DNA of 64,000 nucleotides from Geofilum rubicundum JCM 15548 (GCF_000974365.1 NZ_BAZW01000005.1:62001-126000), one strand, 5' to 3'. Positions 19,814 to 29,980 are shown, numbered from the stretch's first letter. Numbers and translations are program-made. The notes: generated from the letters alone by a model not told the origin.

Positions 19814-20977
19814 CTATTCTACGTACAAGCCAAAATCCAAAAGGATCCCCTTGTCGCTGCTCAGATTGCTTAGGGTTAATTTCCCCAAATGGGCCTCAGC
19901 AATCATCCGGGCGAAGTTGAGCGACTGGCTGCCGGTGAAAAAGGTGTCAAAGTAGGCATTGATTTCCTGTTCTGAAACCTGTGGTCCATCATCCTTAAAC
20001 AGGATGGAAATCCCATTGGCTTTGTTTTCAATTTCAATACTTAACAAGGCCTCAGGCAAATTTCGTTCCAGAAAAAAATCAAGGATGATGATCAGCGCTG
20101 CCATCAGCAATTGACTTTCACCGGTAATGAATTGGGTCTGCCCGCTGCTGAGGTTGTTCAATACAATTTGCTTGCGGCGTATTTTTTCATCCAGTTGAAA
20201 CATGGCAAAACCAATTAGCTTGCCGATATCAATGCGTTCCGGTTTGAGCAGAGAGCCATGCGACTGAAGCTCTGTTATGCGGAGGGCCGCGTTGACAAAG
20301 GTTTCAATTTTGGATAAGGAGTGGTCTATGCGATCCACCAATTGAGCCACTTTTTTCGAATCCACTTTGTATTTGATCACCTGCAGCATGGCGGTTACTT
20401 CATTGAGGGATCCCGATACCTCGTTTCCAAGGATGTTCAGAAAATGCTGCTTGGAGGCTTCAATTCTTTTGAGCTCCTCATTACGTGCCATTAACTCCTG
20501 GTTGGTTTTTTCCAGGTTCTCGTTGGCTTTGGACAGTTTTACGGTTTTCTCTTCTACCAGGTTTTCCAGATTTTTATTCATCTCTTCCAACAATTCCCGG
20601 TTGGTTTTGAGTTCAATCTGGTTTTTGACCCTGACCAGTAATTCTCTTGAATCGTAGGGCTTGGTGATATAATCTTCACCGCCGGCTTCAAAACCCTGAA
20701 CCACACTTTCGCGGTCTGCTTTGGCAGTGACAAAAATAACGGGAATGCTTTTTAATAAAGGATTGGATTTAATTAAGCGACAGATGGCAAAGCCATCTTC
20801 ATCCGGCATCATCACATCCATTAACACCAGATCAAAGGACGAACTCTCCAGCCAGCTTAAGCCGGAAGCGCCATCCAATGAAAACTCCACTTCGTAATCA
20901 GACTGCTTGAGTATGGATGCGGCAACCTGTATGTTTTTTGGGTTGTCGTCAATAATCAATAGGCGTCCCTGACTCAT
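19814..20977 (-). CDS. Response regulator with a degenerate histidine-kinase domain
   Basis: A 387-aa cytoplasmic protein. Residues 1-120 are a complete receiver: acidic 'LIIDDNPKN', phospho-acceptor Asp54 in 'LVLMDVMMPDEDG', Thr84 in 'IFVTAKAD', and Lys106 in 'YITKPYD'. A coiled coil ('NLENLVEEKTVKLSKANEN') leads to a kinase-like part. Its H-box reads 'FLNILGNEVSGSLNEV', with Asn185 in place of the phospho-accepting His. The ATP-binding D-box is 'LFKDDGPQVSEQEI' (Asp-Asp-Gly-Pro instead of DxGxG), and no clear N-box is present. It probably senses phosphorylation and signals without autokinase activity. It lies 90 bp downstream of the large PAS-GAF kinase gene on the same strand, its likely donor. 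Confidence 0.82.
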   Translation of the reverse strand: MSQGRLLIIDDNPKNIQVAASILKQSDYEVEFSLDGASGLSWLESSSFDLVLMDVMMPDEDGFAICRLIKSNPLLKSIPVIFVTAKADRESVVQGFEAGGEDYITKPYDSRELLVRVKNQIELKTNRELLEEMNKNLENLVEEKTVKLSKANENLEKTNQELMARNEELKRIEASKQHFLNILGNEVSGSLNEVTAMLQVIKYKVDSKKVAQLVDRIDHSLSKIETFVNAALRITELQSHGSLLKPERIDIGKLIGFAMFQLDEKIRRKQIVLNNLSSGQTQFITGESQLLMAALIIILDFFLERNLPEALLSIEIENKANGISILFKDDGPQVSEQEINAYFDTFFTGSQSLNFARMIAEAHLGKLTLSNLSSDKGILLDFGLYVE

Positions 20978-21067
20978 GCTTGGATATTTAAATGTATTAC
21001 TCTTTTTTGATACTTGTGTTATCGTTCATTTACGTAAACGATCGAAAAATGTTTAGTTTTACTTGCA

Positions 21068-24000
21068 TTAACCTGAAATGCCAGTGTATTGTTCAACTTC
21101 CTCCATGCACCGGTGCAGCTCTTCCACATCAAAAGTATTTACTGTTTTTTGAATACGTAAAGCATAGGCTTTAAGTGCATCATCGTTGTGATGGCTGGCT
21201 ATTTCTTCCATGATGGCCGTTACTTTTGGTAGGGTACTAAAGGATGGGCGGTGCTTAAACATGCGCCAATGATCTTTCAGTAATTTTTGACAATCTGCCC
21301 GACAATCGGCTTTAATGGCCTGAGGGTGGTCAGCCCTGGTTCTTTTTGCCGCATCCTTTCGGATGCCTTGTTCAGAAAGAGCTGGTTGGCGGGGGGGCGA
21401 CTGGTGCACAATTTGGCAGTTAAACAAGGAGATGGTGAAGGCACTTCCTGCACCGGGCGAACTCTCCAGGTCTATCTTTCCGCCCATCAACTGAACAATG
21501 CTTTTGACAATGCCCAGGCCCAGACCTGTGCCGCCATAGCGCCGGTTGTCCTGGTCTTCCTGTTGGGTAAAATCTTCGAAAATGATTTTTTGGGAGTCCG
21601 GTTTGATGCCTATGCCCGTATCTGTTACCCTAAAAGTAATATGGGCGCTGTCTTTATGGGTGGCCTGACTCTTGACATACAAATCAACCGATCCTCTTTC
21701 GGTAAACTTAATGGCATTGCCCAGTAAATTAATCAGTATTTGACGGAGTTGTAACTCATCCAGCATCAAATATTCAGGTAGTTGTTCATCCATTTCTACA
21801 TTGAACACCAGATTTTTGCTTTTTACCGCCGGCATAAACATTTGCTGTGTTTCTCTGATGAGTTGTGAGAGATTGGCCGGTGCCAGTTTCAGGGTGATTT
21901 TTCCGGATTCAATTTTCGAGTAATCAAGAATATCTGTGATAAGTCCCAAGAGGTTCTGACCGCTCTTTTTGATGCTTGACAGGTAGTCTTTTTGCACCGG
22001 ATCGCTTAAACTTCTGTCGAGCACATCGGTAAACCCAATAATGGCATTCAGGGGGGTTCTGAATTCGTGACTGATGCGTGCCAGAAAAGCACTTTTGGCT
22101 TTGTTGGCAGCCACCGCTTCCTCGTGGGATTTTTTGAGGGCCTGGTTGAGTTCTTCCTGCTCGGTGGTGTCGATGGCCATACCTATGATTCGCTCAATGT
22201 CTCCACTGTGGGTCAATTGCATAATACGGCCCGTTCCTTCATACCACCTGTATTGGTTACCCCTGACTTTCAAACGCCCCGATATCTTAAAATTGGGGGA
22301 GTTGCTGTTCCGGTGTTCCTCGATGGCTGTTAGGATGGGGTCCAGATCATCGGGATGTATTTTGGCTTTAAATTCGGTGATCGATAGCTTGTCCTTAGAA
22401 ACCTTGCTGTCCACCGTCCTGACCCATTGCGAGCTGGTGGTAATCTCATTTTGGGGTGGCCGTATGTCATAGGTGAAGATATCGGCTATCTCCATGGCCA
22501 GTTCCAGCTGGTCAAGGGTTTCCACCAGTTTCGAATTTTCCTGTATCCGGTTAATGGCCAGGGCAAAGAGATTGGCCAGGTTTTTTAAGTGATCCCGATC
22601 ATCTTCCGCATAATCGGTGGGGCGACCGGCCACCAAAAGGATGCCCTTGTAAGTGCTGTTGAAGAATATCCCAGCTGTAGCTATTCGTTCGTAGGGTAGG
22701 AAGGATTGTAGGGACTTTCCCTTAATTTTAAAGTCGGAACTGTTATTAAGCAGCATGTCGGCATACCGGGTCTGATCCTCGTCAGAATCAAAGCGGCCTG
22801 GTTGATTGTAGTATTCCGCAATATGTGACTCAATGACCATGATTTGGTCGCTGTAATCCTTAGGCGGGTCGGTATAGACCGTCGTTTTTAATTGCTGGGT
22901 TAAGGGGTCCCGATAGGCCAGAAAGGCAAATACGCTATCGGTTATTTGCATGGCGTACTGGCGAACCAGCAATTCCACCGAATAGAGTTTGTTGTGGACG
23001 GTGAGTTCCTTGCTGATTTCGGCCAGATTTTGATTGTATCTGGATTCCTTTACCAGGGAGGCTTCCACTTGCTTTTGTGGGGTAATGTCGTTGCAATAGT
23101 AACAAAACAGACTTTTATGCGTGATGTCCGGCATAAAAAGATGGGACAATACCGGATGAAAGGTACCATCCCTTTTTTTATGCAAGGCCTCAAATTGCAT
23201 AAATTCTTCCTCCTCTACCACCTTTATCATTTTTTGCCACCATTCCAGGTTGATGGAAGTGTTGATGTCGAAAATGTATTGATGTCCAGTGGCGGATCCG
23301 GAGTTTTCCCGTGCCAATTTGTTGGCGTATAGTATTTTGCCTTCAGTATTGATGTAGTAAAACTCAGAGGGCGAGTATTCCAGGGCAAAGCGGTTCAATT
23401 CGATTTGGTCTCTGGATTTTTGCTCGTCCGATAAATCTTTCAGAACCAAAAGGGCGCCGTTGAATTCCTTCCCTGAGTTGTTGATGGGAAATATTTCCAT
23501 GCTGACCCATGCCTGATTGTTCTGGGCCGTCGTCAAAGCTCCCTCCAGAGCGTGGTGCGAACCACATTTTTTTTTAATGTCCGTCCATTCCTTGAGTGAA
23601 AACCGGCCTTCCGAAAGAGAGGTGATAGATAGCAGGTCCTCCAGATTAAAGCCCTTATCTTTTTCGGGATCAATTTCCAGAATGTTCAGCAACTGCCTGT
23701 TCCATTGGCTTATTTTACAATCCTTGTTGAGTATGATAATGCCATCGGTGGTGTGTTTGAGGATGGAGTGGAAGCTGGCTTCGCTGCCGGGAATATGGTC
23801 CGTCAATTTTGTATAAATGCCATGCTCCTTCAGGAGGGCATGAAAAGAAGAATGGCTGTTAAAGTCGTTTTCTTTGGACAGGGAGTGAAGGGTTAGTAAG
23901 ACAGAGGGCTGACCGGCATTTACCGGATGCGCGCTGAAATGGACGCGCCAGTGAATTTCCTCCGGAGAGCTTGGGGTGTAAACGGTACCTACCTGGTTGT

Positions 24001-24271
24001 GCAGGGGTTGATTGGTTTCCAGTACCTTATCAATCACCTGATGGAATCTGCACTGCGTACAGAAAATGGTGGTGCTGCAGGCGCCCAGACTAAGGGCGTT
24101 GTCACACTGCAACAAGTTGCCCAGCGAAACGTCGTATTTTTTGGTATGATCCAATTTTAATCGGGCTTTTCCGCTATCATTGATGAATAAAATCTGATAG
24201 CTTTCACCTATGAGTATAAGCGGTTGATTGATGGCTGATAGTACCTGTATTGCTACTTGCTCCCCGTCCAT
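21068..24271 (-). CDS. Large soluble PAS/GAF sensor histidine kinase
   Basis: A 1067-aa kinase with no transmembrane helix. Order: an N-terminal PAS-like domain with a cysteine cluster ('NLLQCDNALSLGACSTTIF' then 'CTQCRFH'), a second PAS ('TTDGIIILNKDCKISQWN'), a third PAS ('EFYYINTEGKILYANK'), a GAF domain (about 440-590), a PAS-fold around 'VRGNQYRWYEGTGRI', HisKA with 'LARISHEFRTPLNAI' (His near 733), HATPase ('LINLLGNAIKFTERG', 'DTGIGI', 'GGTGLGLGIV'), then a tail of about 105 aa that may be an HPt-like helical domain. It heads an operon with the receiver/pseudokinase protein. It is divergent from the next sensor kinase, so the two share a 126-bp promoter region. Confidence 0.88.
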   Translation of the reverse strand: MDGEQVAIQVLSAINQPLILIGESYQILFINDSGKARLKLDHTKKYDVSLGNLLQCDNALSLGACSTTIFCTQCRFHQVIDKVLETNQPLHNQVGTVYTPSSPEEIHWRVHFSAHPVNAGQPSVLLTLHSLSKENDFNSHSSFHALLKEHGIYTKLTDHIPGSEASFHSILKHTTDGIIILNKDCKISQWNRQLLNILEIDPEKDKGFNLEDLLSITSLSEGRFSLKEWTDIKKKCGSHHALEGALTTAQNNQAWVSMEIFPINNSGKEFNGALLVLKDLSDEQKSRDQIELNRFALEYSPSEFYYINTEGKILYANKLARENSGSATGHQYIFDINTSINLEWWQKMIKVVEEEEFMQFEALHKKRDGTFHPVLSHLFMPDITHKSLFCYYCNDITPQKQVEASLVKESRYNQNLAEISKELTVHNKLYSVELLVRQYAMQITDSVFAFLAYRDPLTQQLKTTVYTDPPKDYSDQIMVIESHIAEYYNQPGRFDSDEDQTRYADMLLNNSSDFKIKGKSLQSFLPYERIATAGIFFNSTYKGILLVAGRPTDYAEDDRDHLKNLANLFALAINRIQENSKLVETLDQLELAMEIADIFTYDIRPPQNEITTSSQWVRTVDSKVSKDKLSITEFKAKIHPDDLDPILTAIEEHRNSNSPNFKISGRLKVRGNQYRWYEGTGRIMQLTHSGDIERIIGMAIDTTEQEELNQALKKSHEEAVAANKAKSAFLARISHEFRTPLNAIIGFTDVLDRSLSDPVQKDYLSSIKKSGQNLLGLITDILDYSKIESGKITLKLAPANLSQLIRETQQMFMPAVKSKNLVFNVEMDEQLPEYLMLDELQLRQILINLLGNAIKFTERGSVDLYVKSQATHKDSAHITFRVTDTGIGIKPDSQKIIFEDFTQQEDQDNRRYGGTGLGLGIVKSIVQLMGGKIDLESSPGAGSAFTISLFNCQIVHQSPPRQPALSEQGIRKDAAKRTRADHPQAIKADCRADCQKLLKDHWRMFKHRPSFSTLPKVTAIMEEIASHHNDDALKAYALRIQKTVNTFDVEELHRCMEEVEQYTGISG

Positions 24272-24397
24272 ATCGTTTCTGTATTGTTTTTGTCAACACT
24301 TGATAATACGTGCAAGGTTGATAAAAGGTTGTTGCTGATTCATGGCAATTTTTATTATCTTTCACACTTATTGCGTTTTATAAAAGCTTGTATTCTT

Positions 24398-26938
24398 ATG
24401 CCATTCAGTGTTCTAAAAAAGAGTTGGAAGCCTGCGCTGGTGATCTCCTTGATCTATTTGGTGTCGGGTATTGTTTGGATCTGGGTTTCCGACCGAATAC
24501 CGGTGCCCTTTATTACGAGTCAGGAAACGATGCTTCTGTTTCAGACCATTAAGGGCTTTGTTTATGTGTCGATTACAGCTGTGCTTTTGTTTTTTCTGAT
24601 TTACCGACAAATTCGTAAACAAAACAATCTGATAAAGCTTTTGCGCAAAAGAAACCGCTTAATGAACTTTGCCCTGTCGCAGCATTCGGGTTTAAATGTT
24701 CTTTTGTTGGATAGAGAGATGGTGGTTCTCCAGGCCTTTGGCAAAGAAAGATTATGGTCAGGTAAAAAGATGACAGAAGTCCCCGGAGATTCCATTTACG
24801 AATGGAGTGCCCATGGCAGGGATAAGCAGATGCTGCAGCATTTTTTTAAGAAGACCCGGGAAAAGGGGAAAAATAAAAAGGAATTGAAGATTAAGGACCA
24901 ATGGTATTTTTTAAAGGCCAACCTATTGCCTGACAGCTCAGGTCAGCAAGACTTGATGTTGCTCCTTGTGGATAACATATCTCAGCATAAGCATTACCAG
25001 GAGGAGCAGGCGGTTTTTATTAATAAAAACAGAGTTCTTGAACAAAAAGTGGCCGAAGAGGCTTACAGGTTGCGATCTCAACAACTAAAATTCAGGGAGG
25101 TTTTTGATGGAATTGGCGATGGTGTCATTATTCGTCAATTAAACGCAATGGGCCAAACCGGTCTGATAGAGAATATTAATCGCTCCGCCTTACATTTGCT
25201 AGGGTTAAATAGCATGATGGTCACCCCTGAAGGATTATGGCGCCATATTGTTGGTGATAACCAGGAGGCCTTCCATCAATTTTTAAATCATGTGTATACA
25301 GAGACGTCACAGCTCCATTTAGCCGTGGAGGTGGAAACCGGGTCAGTTAACCGACATCTGCTTCTTAAGTCCAGGTATTTGAACACAGGAGCCCGGCCCT
25401 ATGTCATGATCGTGATTAGTGAACAGCCCCAAACCATAGATTCAGAAGGGCTGCAGTCCTCTTTGCTTTACCGGATGCTCAATAAGTTTCCGGACGGCGT
25501 CCTGCTGATTAGCCCGGAACTGAGATGTATTTATTGTAATCCCACCATGCGGGAATGGCTTAAATGGAATGCTGCCGAAGAGTCATCGGCTTCCATTCAC
25601 GACCTGAAACGGCAATTCGGGGACATGGATGTCATCCAACAGGTCAGTGAAGCCCTCGAAGGTGATGTCGTCCAATCCATAGACTTTCAATTACCGCATT
25701 TGGAAAACAGGTGGTTCTCTTCCGTTTTTTATCCGGTGACGGATCACTCCGGAAGAGTGGAGGTGGTGGTGCGCATTACCCGGGATGTAAGTGTACGCCG
25801 CAGTTACGAGGAGACCCTTTACAACCAACAAAATGTGGTGGATGAGAGCAATCGCCTGAAAACCCTGTTCTTATCCAACCTCTCGCATGAAGTCCGCACC
25901 CCCATGAACGGAATCATGGGATTTGTGGAGTTGCTTGAGCAGGATGAGATATCTGAAATACAGAGATACTATTTGGATTTAATACGGCGAAGTGGCGATA
26001 ATCTGCTGTCTATATTGGATGGTTTGGTGGAGATTGCCCGTTTGGAGAATGGACAGGTTACCGTACACAAACAATGGATGGAGCCACTGCCACTGGTTCA
26101 CGAAATAGAGTCCTATTTGAGGGAGAAGTTGAAAATGGCTTCCAAACAGTTGATTGAAGTGCATATCAGGGTAGATAAAGAGGTACTACCTGAAAAGATT
26201 TACAGCGATCCGGATAAAATCAGGGAAGTTCTTCACTTATTGGTCGATAATGCCGTTAAATTCACGCAGCAGGGATGGATAGAAGTGGGTGCGGGATATT
26301 CTGGTAACGGACATCTTTCTTTTTGGGTACATGATACCGGTATCGGTATCAAAAAGTTGAGTAAATATCAGATTTTTCAACCCTTTATGACCTACAATGA
26401 TTCTGAAAATGTCTTGTATGGCGGATTGGGGCTGGGATTGAGTATCGCCAAAGGCTTGTCAGATGTAATGGGTGCCAGTATTGAGTTAGAATCAGAAGTG
26501 GGGAAAGGAAGCAAATTCCTTTTATCCGTTCCGCTTCAGTTGGGTGAAAACGCGGATAAAGGTACCCCGGTAACGGATGTCGCTGAACCCGGCAAGGTGC
26601 TGGTGGTTCAGTACGGTTTGCCTACAGACAGTGTTATTCAGCTCTTAAAGCAGTATAATGTGAAATTATTACATGCTGTCGATGGAACAGCTGCCATTGA
26701 TTTGTTATTTGAAGTGCGCGACATCGATTTGATTATTGCCGATGTCCGGTTGTCCGATATGGACGCTTTTGAATTGATTCATGCCCTGAAGCGCATAAAT
26801 GCGATGGTGCCGGTCATTGCCCAAACCGCCTATTTTATTGCGGAAGAAAAGCAAAGATGCATGAATGAAGGTTTTGCCGATTATTTGGTGAAGCCCGTGG
26901 ACCACACCGTTATTATTAAACTGTTGAGGAAACTGTAA
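24398..26938 (+). CDS. Membrane-anchored PAS histidine kinase with a C-terminal receiver-like domain
   Basis: An 846-aa kinase. I start at ATG 24398 ('MPFSVLKKSWKPALV'). A longer start at 24257 would overlap the divergent gene and precede the membrane segments with untypical sequence. Two helices ('ALVISLIYLVSGIVWIWV', 'GFVYVSITAVLLFFLIY') flank a very short periplasmic loop. Two or three PAS-like regions follow, then HisKA ('FLSNLSHEVRTPMNGIMGF', His near 499), and HATPase ('LHLLVDNAVKFTQQG', 'DTGIGIK', 'GGLGLGLSIA'). The last 115 aa look like a receiver with Asp in 'LIIADVRLSD' and Lys in 'YLVKPVD', but the acidic pocket is missing ('KVLVVQYGLPTD'). That domain may not bind Mg2+ normally. 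Confidence 0.87.
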   Translation: MPFSVLKKSWKPALVISLIYLVSGIVWIWVSDRIPVPFITSQETMLLFQTIKGFVYVSITAVLLFFLIYRQIRKQNNLIKLLRKRNRLMNFALSQHSGLNVLLLDREMVVLQAFGKERLWSGKKMTEVPGDSIYEWSAHGRDKQMLQHFFKKTREKGKNKKELKIKDQWYFLKANLLPDSSGQQDLMLLLVDNISQHKHYQEEQAVFINKNRVLEQKVAEEAYRLRSQQLKFREVFDGIGDGVIIRQLNAMGQTGLIENINRSALHLLGLNSMMVTPEGLWRHIVGDNQEAFHQFLNHVYTETSQLHLAVEVETGSVNRHLLLKSRYLNTGARPYVMIVISEQPQTIDSEGLQSSLLYRMLNKFPDGVLLISPELRCIYCNPTMREWLKWNAAEESSASIHDLKRQFGDMDVIQQVSEALEGDVVQSIDFQLPHLENRWFSSVFYPVTDHSGRVEVVVRITRDVSVRRSYEETLYNQQNVVDESNRLKTLFLSNLSHEVRTPMNGIMGFVELLEQDEISEIQRYYLDLIRRSGDNLLSILDGLVEIARLENGQVTVHKQWMEPLPLVHEIESYLREKLKMASKQLIEVHIRVDKEVLPEKIYSDPDKIREVLHLLVDNAVKFTQQGWIEVGAGYSGNGHLSFWVHDTGIGIKKLSKYQIFQPFMTYNDSENVLYGGLGLGLSIAKGLSDVMGASIELESEVGKGSKFLLSVPLQLGENADKGTPVTDVAEPGKVLVVQYGLPTDSVIQLLKQYNVKLLHAVDGTAAIDLLFEVRDIDLIIADVRLSDMDAFELIHALKRINAMVPVIAQTAYFIAEEKQRCMNEGFADYLVKPVDHTVIIKLLRKL

Positions 26939-26939
26939 A

Positions 26940-29900
26940 TCAAATGGAGGGGCGTTTAAGTACCACATAGATGAGCAAGATCAAACTCATCAGCCATATA
27001 ACCATCACATTGAAGGCATAGGTGGACACCTGCATCTCTCCAATTCTTTTGGCAGGCGCATACAAATGGGAACGGCCCGCCGGGTGGTCCGAAACGTAAT
27101 AAATGGGCGTCATTTTTCGGATAAATTCGCTGTCACTTATTCTCACTTTCTCAACGTTGGCTTCATCCGTGAGCAGCTGCATGAGTTTTTTATTGGTGGT
27201 GTACCGCAGTTGGTTGTAGGCATCACTGCCCATATCGGCAATCAGACTGTCCTTTTGCATCAGGTGGGTATCATGAATGTCCATTAATCTGGAACGCACA
27301 TCGCCAACAAAATGGTTAAAGGCATTTCCCTCAATCACGCCATTTTCGTAGAGTGTGGAAAAATCTTCCTTTAGAGCTTTACCCACCTTTTCAATGCCAT
27401 CCACCACGAGGTCGAATTGGGCAGAATCTTTGGTCAGATAATGGGTGGTGCTCCAGGATTGCCCGAAGAAAGATTTTTCCATTTCAGGCAGCAGGAAATT
27501 TCTGGTGTAGGCCGTACGGTTGAGGGATTTTTCTTGTTGATAGAATTCTTTCGAGAACTCACTGTCCATAAACAGGCTCACCGATATCACTTCATAAACC
27601 CATCTGGAAGCCATGAGTTCACTGATGGCGGGCACGTATTTGTCGGAAGCAAATACCGGGTTGATTTTGTTGAAATCAATGACGGCGCCTGAGAAAAGTA
27701 TTTGGGGGATGAGCACAAAGGGAATGGAGACATAAACCGAAGCCATGGTTTTGAAAATGGACGACAACACCAGGCCGATTATACTGGCAGATATCGTAGT
27801 TGACCATAAAATAATGAACAAATGATCGATGCCCGATGGTATTTGTAAGACCCATTGACTGATCAATACGTAAGTGATCATCTGGATGCCTGAAAGAACC
27901 ATCAGATAAGTCAGTTTGGCAAATATGAAGGCCCCGTAACTCAGGTTCAGAAAGGATTCCCGCTGAAGCGTTTTACGTTCTTTGATGATTTCTCCCGAAC
28001 CACTCATGATGCCCACAAACATGGCCACAATCACACTCATGAAAATATAGGGAGGTATGTTGTCATTTTCATAGTAGCTGTAAGAATCCGCAAAGGGCGC
28101 CACGTATCTGGCAAAAACACTCAACAATAATCCTAAAACAGGTGGTAAAAGAAGTGATAATATCAGGTAGGGATAATCCGCGAATTTGGTCAATACGTTC
28201 CGCAAGGAATAAATCAAATATTGTTGCGGTCGACCGGGTGATCGAACGGGAAGTGGCTGAAGCACATTGATTTTATGGCCGTCTGTCTCTGAGTTGTTCC
28301 TGGCAGAAAAGCGCAAAAAACGCCGGTGCCATCTTTCGGGTGAGAAAATGCGTTTGGTCTCTTTCCGCTCCCGATTGGCAATTTGTCGGGTTTGAACCAA
28401 GTGAAAGATATCATCGGGGTTCAGATTGCCGCAGGTCTGACATTCATTTTCATGGGCATCGGCCAACTTTAAAGCGTTTTTGAGATAGGAGGGGATTTGC
28501 ATGGCGGGTCCGTAATAGACGGCATATCCGCCCTGACCGATAAACAGCAGCTTGTCGAACAACTTAAAAATGTCGCTGGAGGGTTGATGAATGTTAAGAA
28601 TAACCATTCTTCCCATGCTGGCCGAATTCTTGAGTATTTGCATGATGTTTTCAGAATCGGCCGATGAAAGCCCCGATGTGGGTTCGTCCAAAAACAAAAT
28701 ACCCGGATCCCTTATCAGTTCAATGGCTATATTGAGCCGCTTGCGCTGTCCGCCGCTTATGACTTTGTCGAGCGGATTACCCACCTTTAAATCCCGGATT
28801 TTTTCCAGATGTAATTCTTTGAGCAGTTTTTCAACTTTTTGGATTTTGGCGTCACGCGACAAGTCCTTGGACGATAAGCCTGCTATAAAGTAGAGATTTT
28901 CGAAGGCCGTGAGCTCTTCAATGAGGGCATCGTCCTGTGGCACATAGCCGATGTGTCCCTTAACCATCTTCGGGTTTTTAAAGACATCCACACCATTCAA
29001 GGTAATCTGGCCGGAATTGGGCTGACGGGCACCAATTAAAAGATTCATCAGTGTGGTTTTGCCCGATCCGCTGCCGCCCATGATGGCGGTAATTTCTCCC
29101 GATTGGCAAGTGAAACTCATGGGTTGAATGCCGTAAATACCGTTTTTAAAACGAAAGGTGATGTTTTCTGCTTTTAAGGCCAGGGGTTGAATGTTGTCAT
29201 TGGGTGTGAGGGCTCTCGAAACATCATTGTAATAGAAATGTTTGCCCTTATCTGTATGTATAACCGCCCCTTTGTTTAGAATGTAGGTGCGCCGTTTATA
29301 TAGCTTTCGATCGTTGATTTCGAAATAAGCTTCTCCGCTGACTTTAAAAAGAATGGTGTCCAGTGATTGTATTTTTACAAAAATCAATTGTCCATCCAAT
29401 TCTTCATCCACGAGTATTTTTACGCCCGGTATTTTTAAAGCGTCATTGTCGGTAATGACAAATAAGGCATTCTGCTCGCTGATTTTTTGATAATTTTCGG
29501 CGCTAAACGAAACCGCATCTTTAAAATCGGACTCAGGAATCTCCAATCGCTGAGCAATGGTGTTTATCAGGTTATAAGAGGTGCTGGATATGAAAAGGGA
29601 GGTTTTGCCCGACATGTAGGGCACGTATTCAATCAGGTAAATCAATACCAATACGCGGTTTTCCAGAGTCACCTCTCTACTTAAAATGTAGCAATGGGCA
29701 TCCAGTTCTGATTTGAAAAAGTTTTCAAAATCTTCGGCATGCTTGTTTTTGAAGGTCACATACGCCCTTAATTTTTGCTGAAATATATCCAAATAATGTT
29801 CCGTAGTGGGTTTGGTAAAAAGCAGCGAAAGGTATACCTCCAATATGTTGGAAATTAATGTGTACCCTTTCCCGGGTTTGAAAACTGCCACCAATGCAAA

Positions 29901-29942
29901 TATAGATACTATGGACTCTAATGCTTTCTCCTTCATACGCAT
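26940..29942 (-). CDS. ABCG-like ABC transporter (ATPase and permease fused) with a long N-terminal cytoplasmic extension
   Basis: A 1000-aa half-transporter-type protein. Residues about 1-150 are helical and TerB-like in look ('IVSIFALVAVFKPGKGY'), and about 150-250 look beta-rich and FHA-like ('GEAYFEINDRKLYKRR'). These two assignments are weak. The ABC ATPase follows: Walker A 'IMGGSGSGKTTLMN', signature 'VISGGQRKRLNIAIE', Walker B 'ILFLDEPTSGLSS', switch His in 'LNIHQPSSD'. A CxxC ('NECQTCGN') lies in the linker. The C-terminal half has ABC-2 type helices ('IFMSVIVAMFVGIMSG'). The order ATPase then permease is that of ABCG/White proteins. It is in the signalling block, ending 1 bp past the convergent kinase and preceded by a large kinase gene on its own strand. 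Substrate is unknown. Confidence 0.88.
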   Translation of the reverse strand: MRMKEKALESIVSIFALVAVFKPGKGYTLISNILEVYLSLLFTKPTTEHYLDIFQQKLRAYVTFKNKHAEDFENFFKSELDAHCYILSREVTLENRVLVLIYLIEYVPYMSGKTSLFISSTSYNLINTIAQRLEIPESDFKDAVSFSAENYQKISEQNALFVITDNDALKIPGVKILVDEELDGQLIFVKIQSLDTILFKVSGEAYFEINDRKLYKRRTYILNKGAVIHTDKGKHFYYNDVSRALTPNDNIQPLALKAENITFRFKNGIYGIQPMSFTCQSGEITAIMGGSGSGKTTLMNLLIGARQPNSGQITLNGVDVFKNPKMVKGHIGYVPQDDALIEELTAFENLYFIAGLSSKDLSRDAKIQKVEKLLKELHLEKIRDLKVGNPLDKVISGGQRKRLNIAIELIRDPGILFLDEPTSGLSSADSENIMQILKNSASMGRMVILNIHQPSSDIFKLFDKLLFIGQGGYAVYYGPAMQIPSYLKNALKLADAHENECQTCGNLNPDDIFHLVQTRQIANRERKETKRIFSPERWHRRFLRFSARNNSETDGHKINVLQPLPVRSPGRPQQYLIYSLRNVLTKFADYPYLILSLLLPPVLGLLLSVFARYVAPFADSYSYYENDNIPPYIFMSVIVAMFVGIMSGSGEIIKERKTLQRESFLNLSYGAFIFAKLTYLMVLSGIQMITYVLISQWVLQIPSGIDHLFIILWSTTISASIIGLVLSSIFKTMASVYVSIPFVLIPQILFSGAVIDFNKINPVFASDKYVPAISELMASRWVYEVISVSLFMDSEFSKEFYQQEKSLNRTAYTRNFLLPEMEKSFFGQSWSTTHYLTKDSAQFDLVVDGIEKVGKALKEDFSTLYENGVIEGNAFNHFVGDVRSRLMDIHDTHLMQKDSLIADMGSDAYNQLRYTTNKKLMQLLTDEANVEKVRISDSEFIRKMTPIYYVSDHPAGRSHLYAPAKRIGEMQVSTYAFNVMVIWLMSLILLIYVVLKRPSI

Positions 29943-29980
29943 GCTTTTTCCCCGTTTTAGACCTTTTTCCTGAATGGCTT

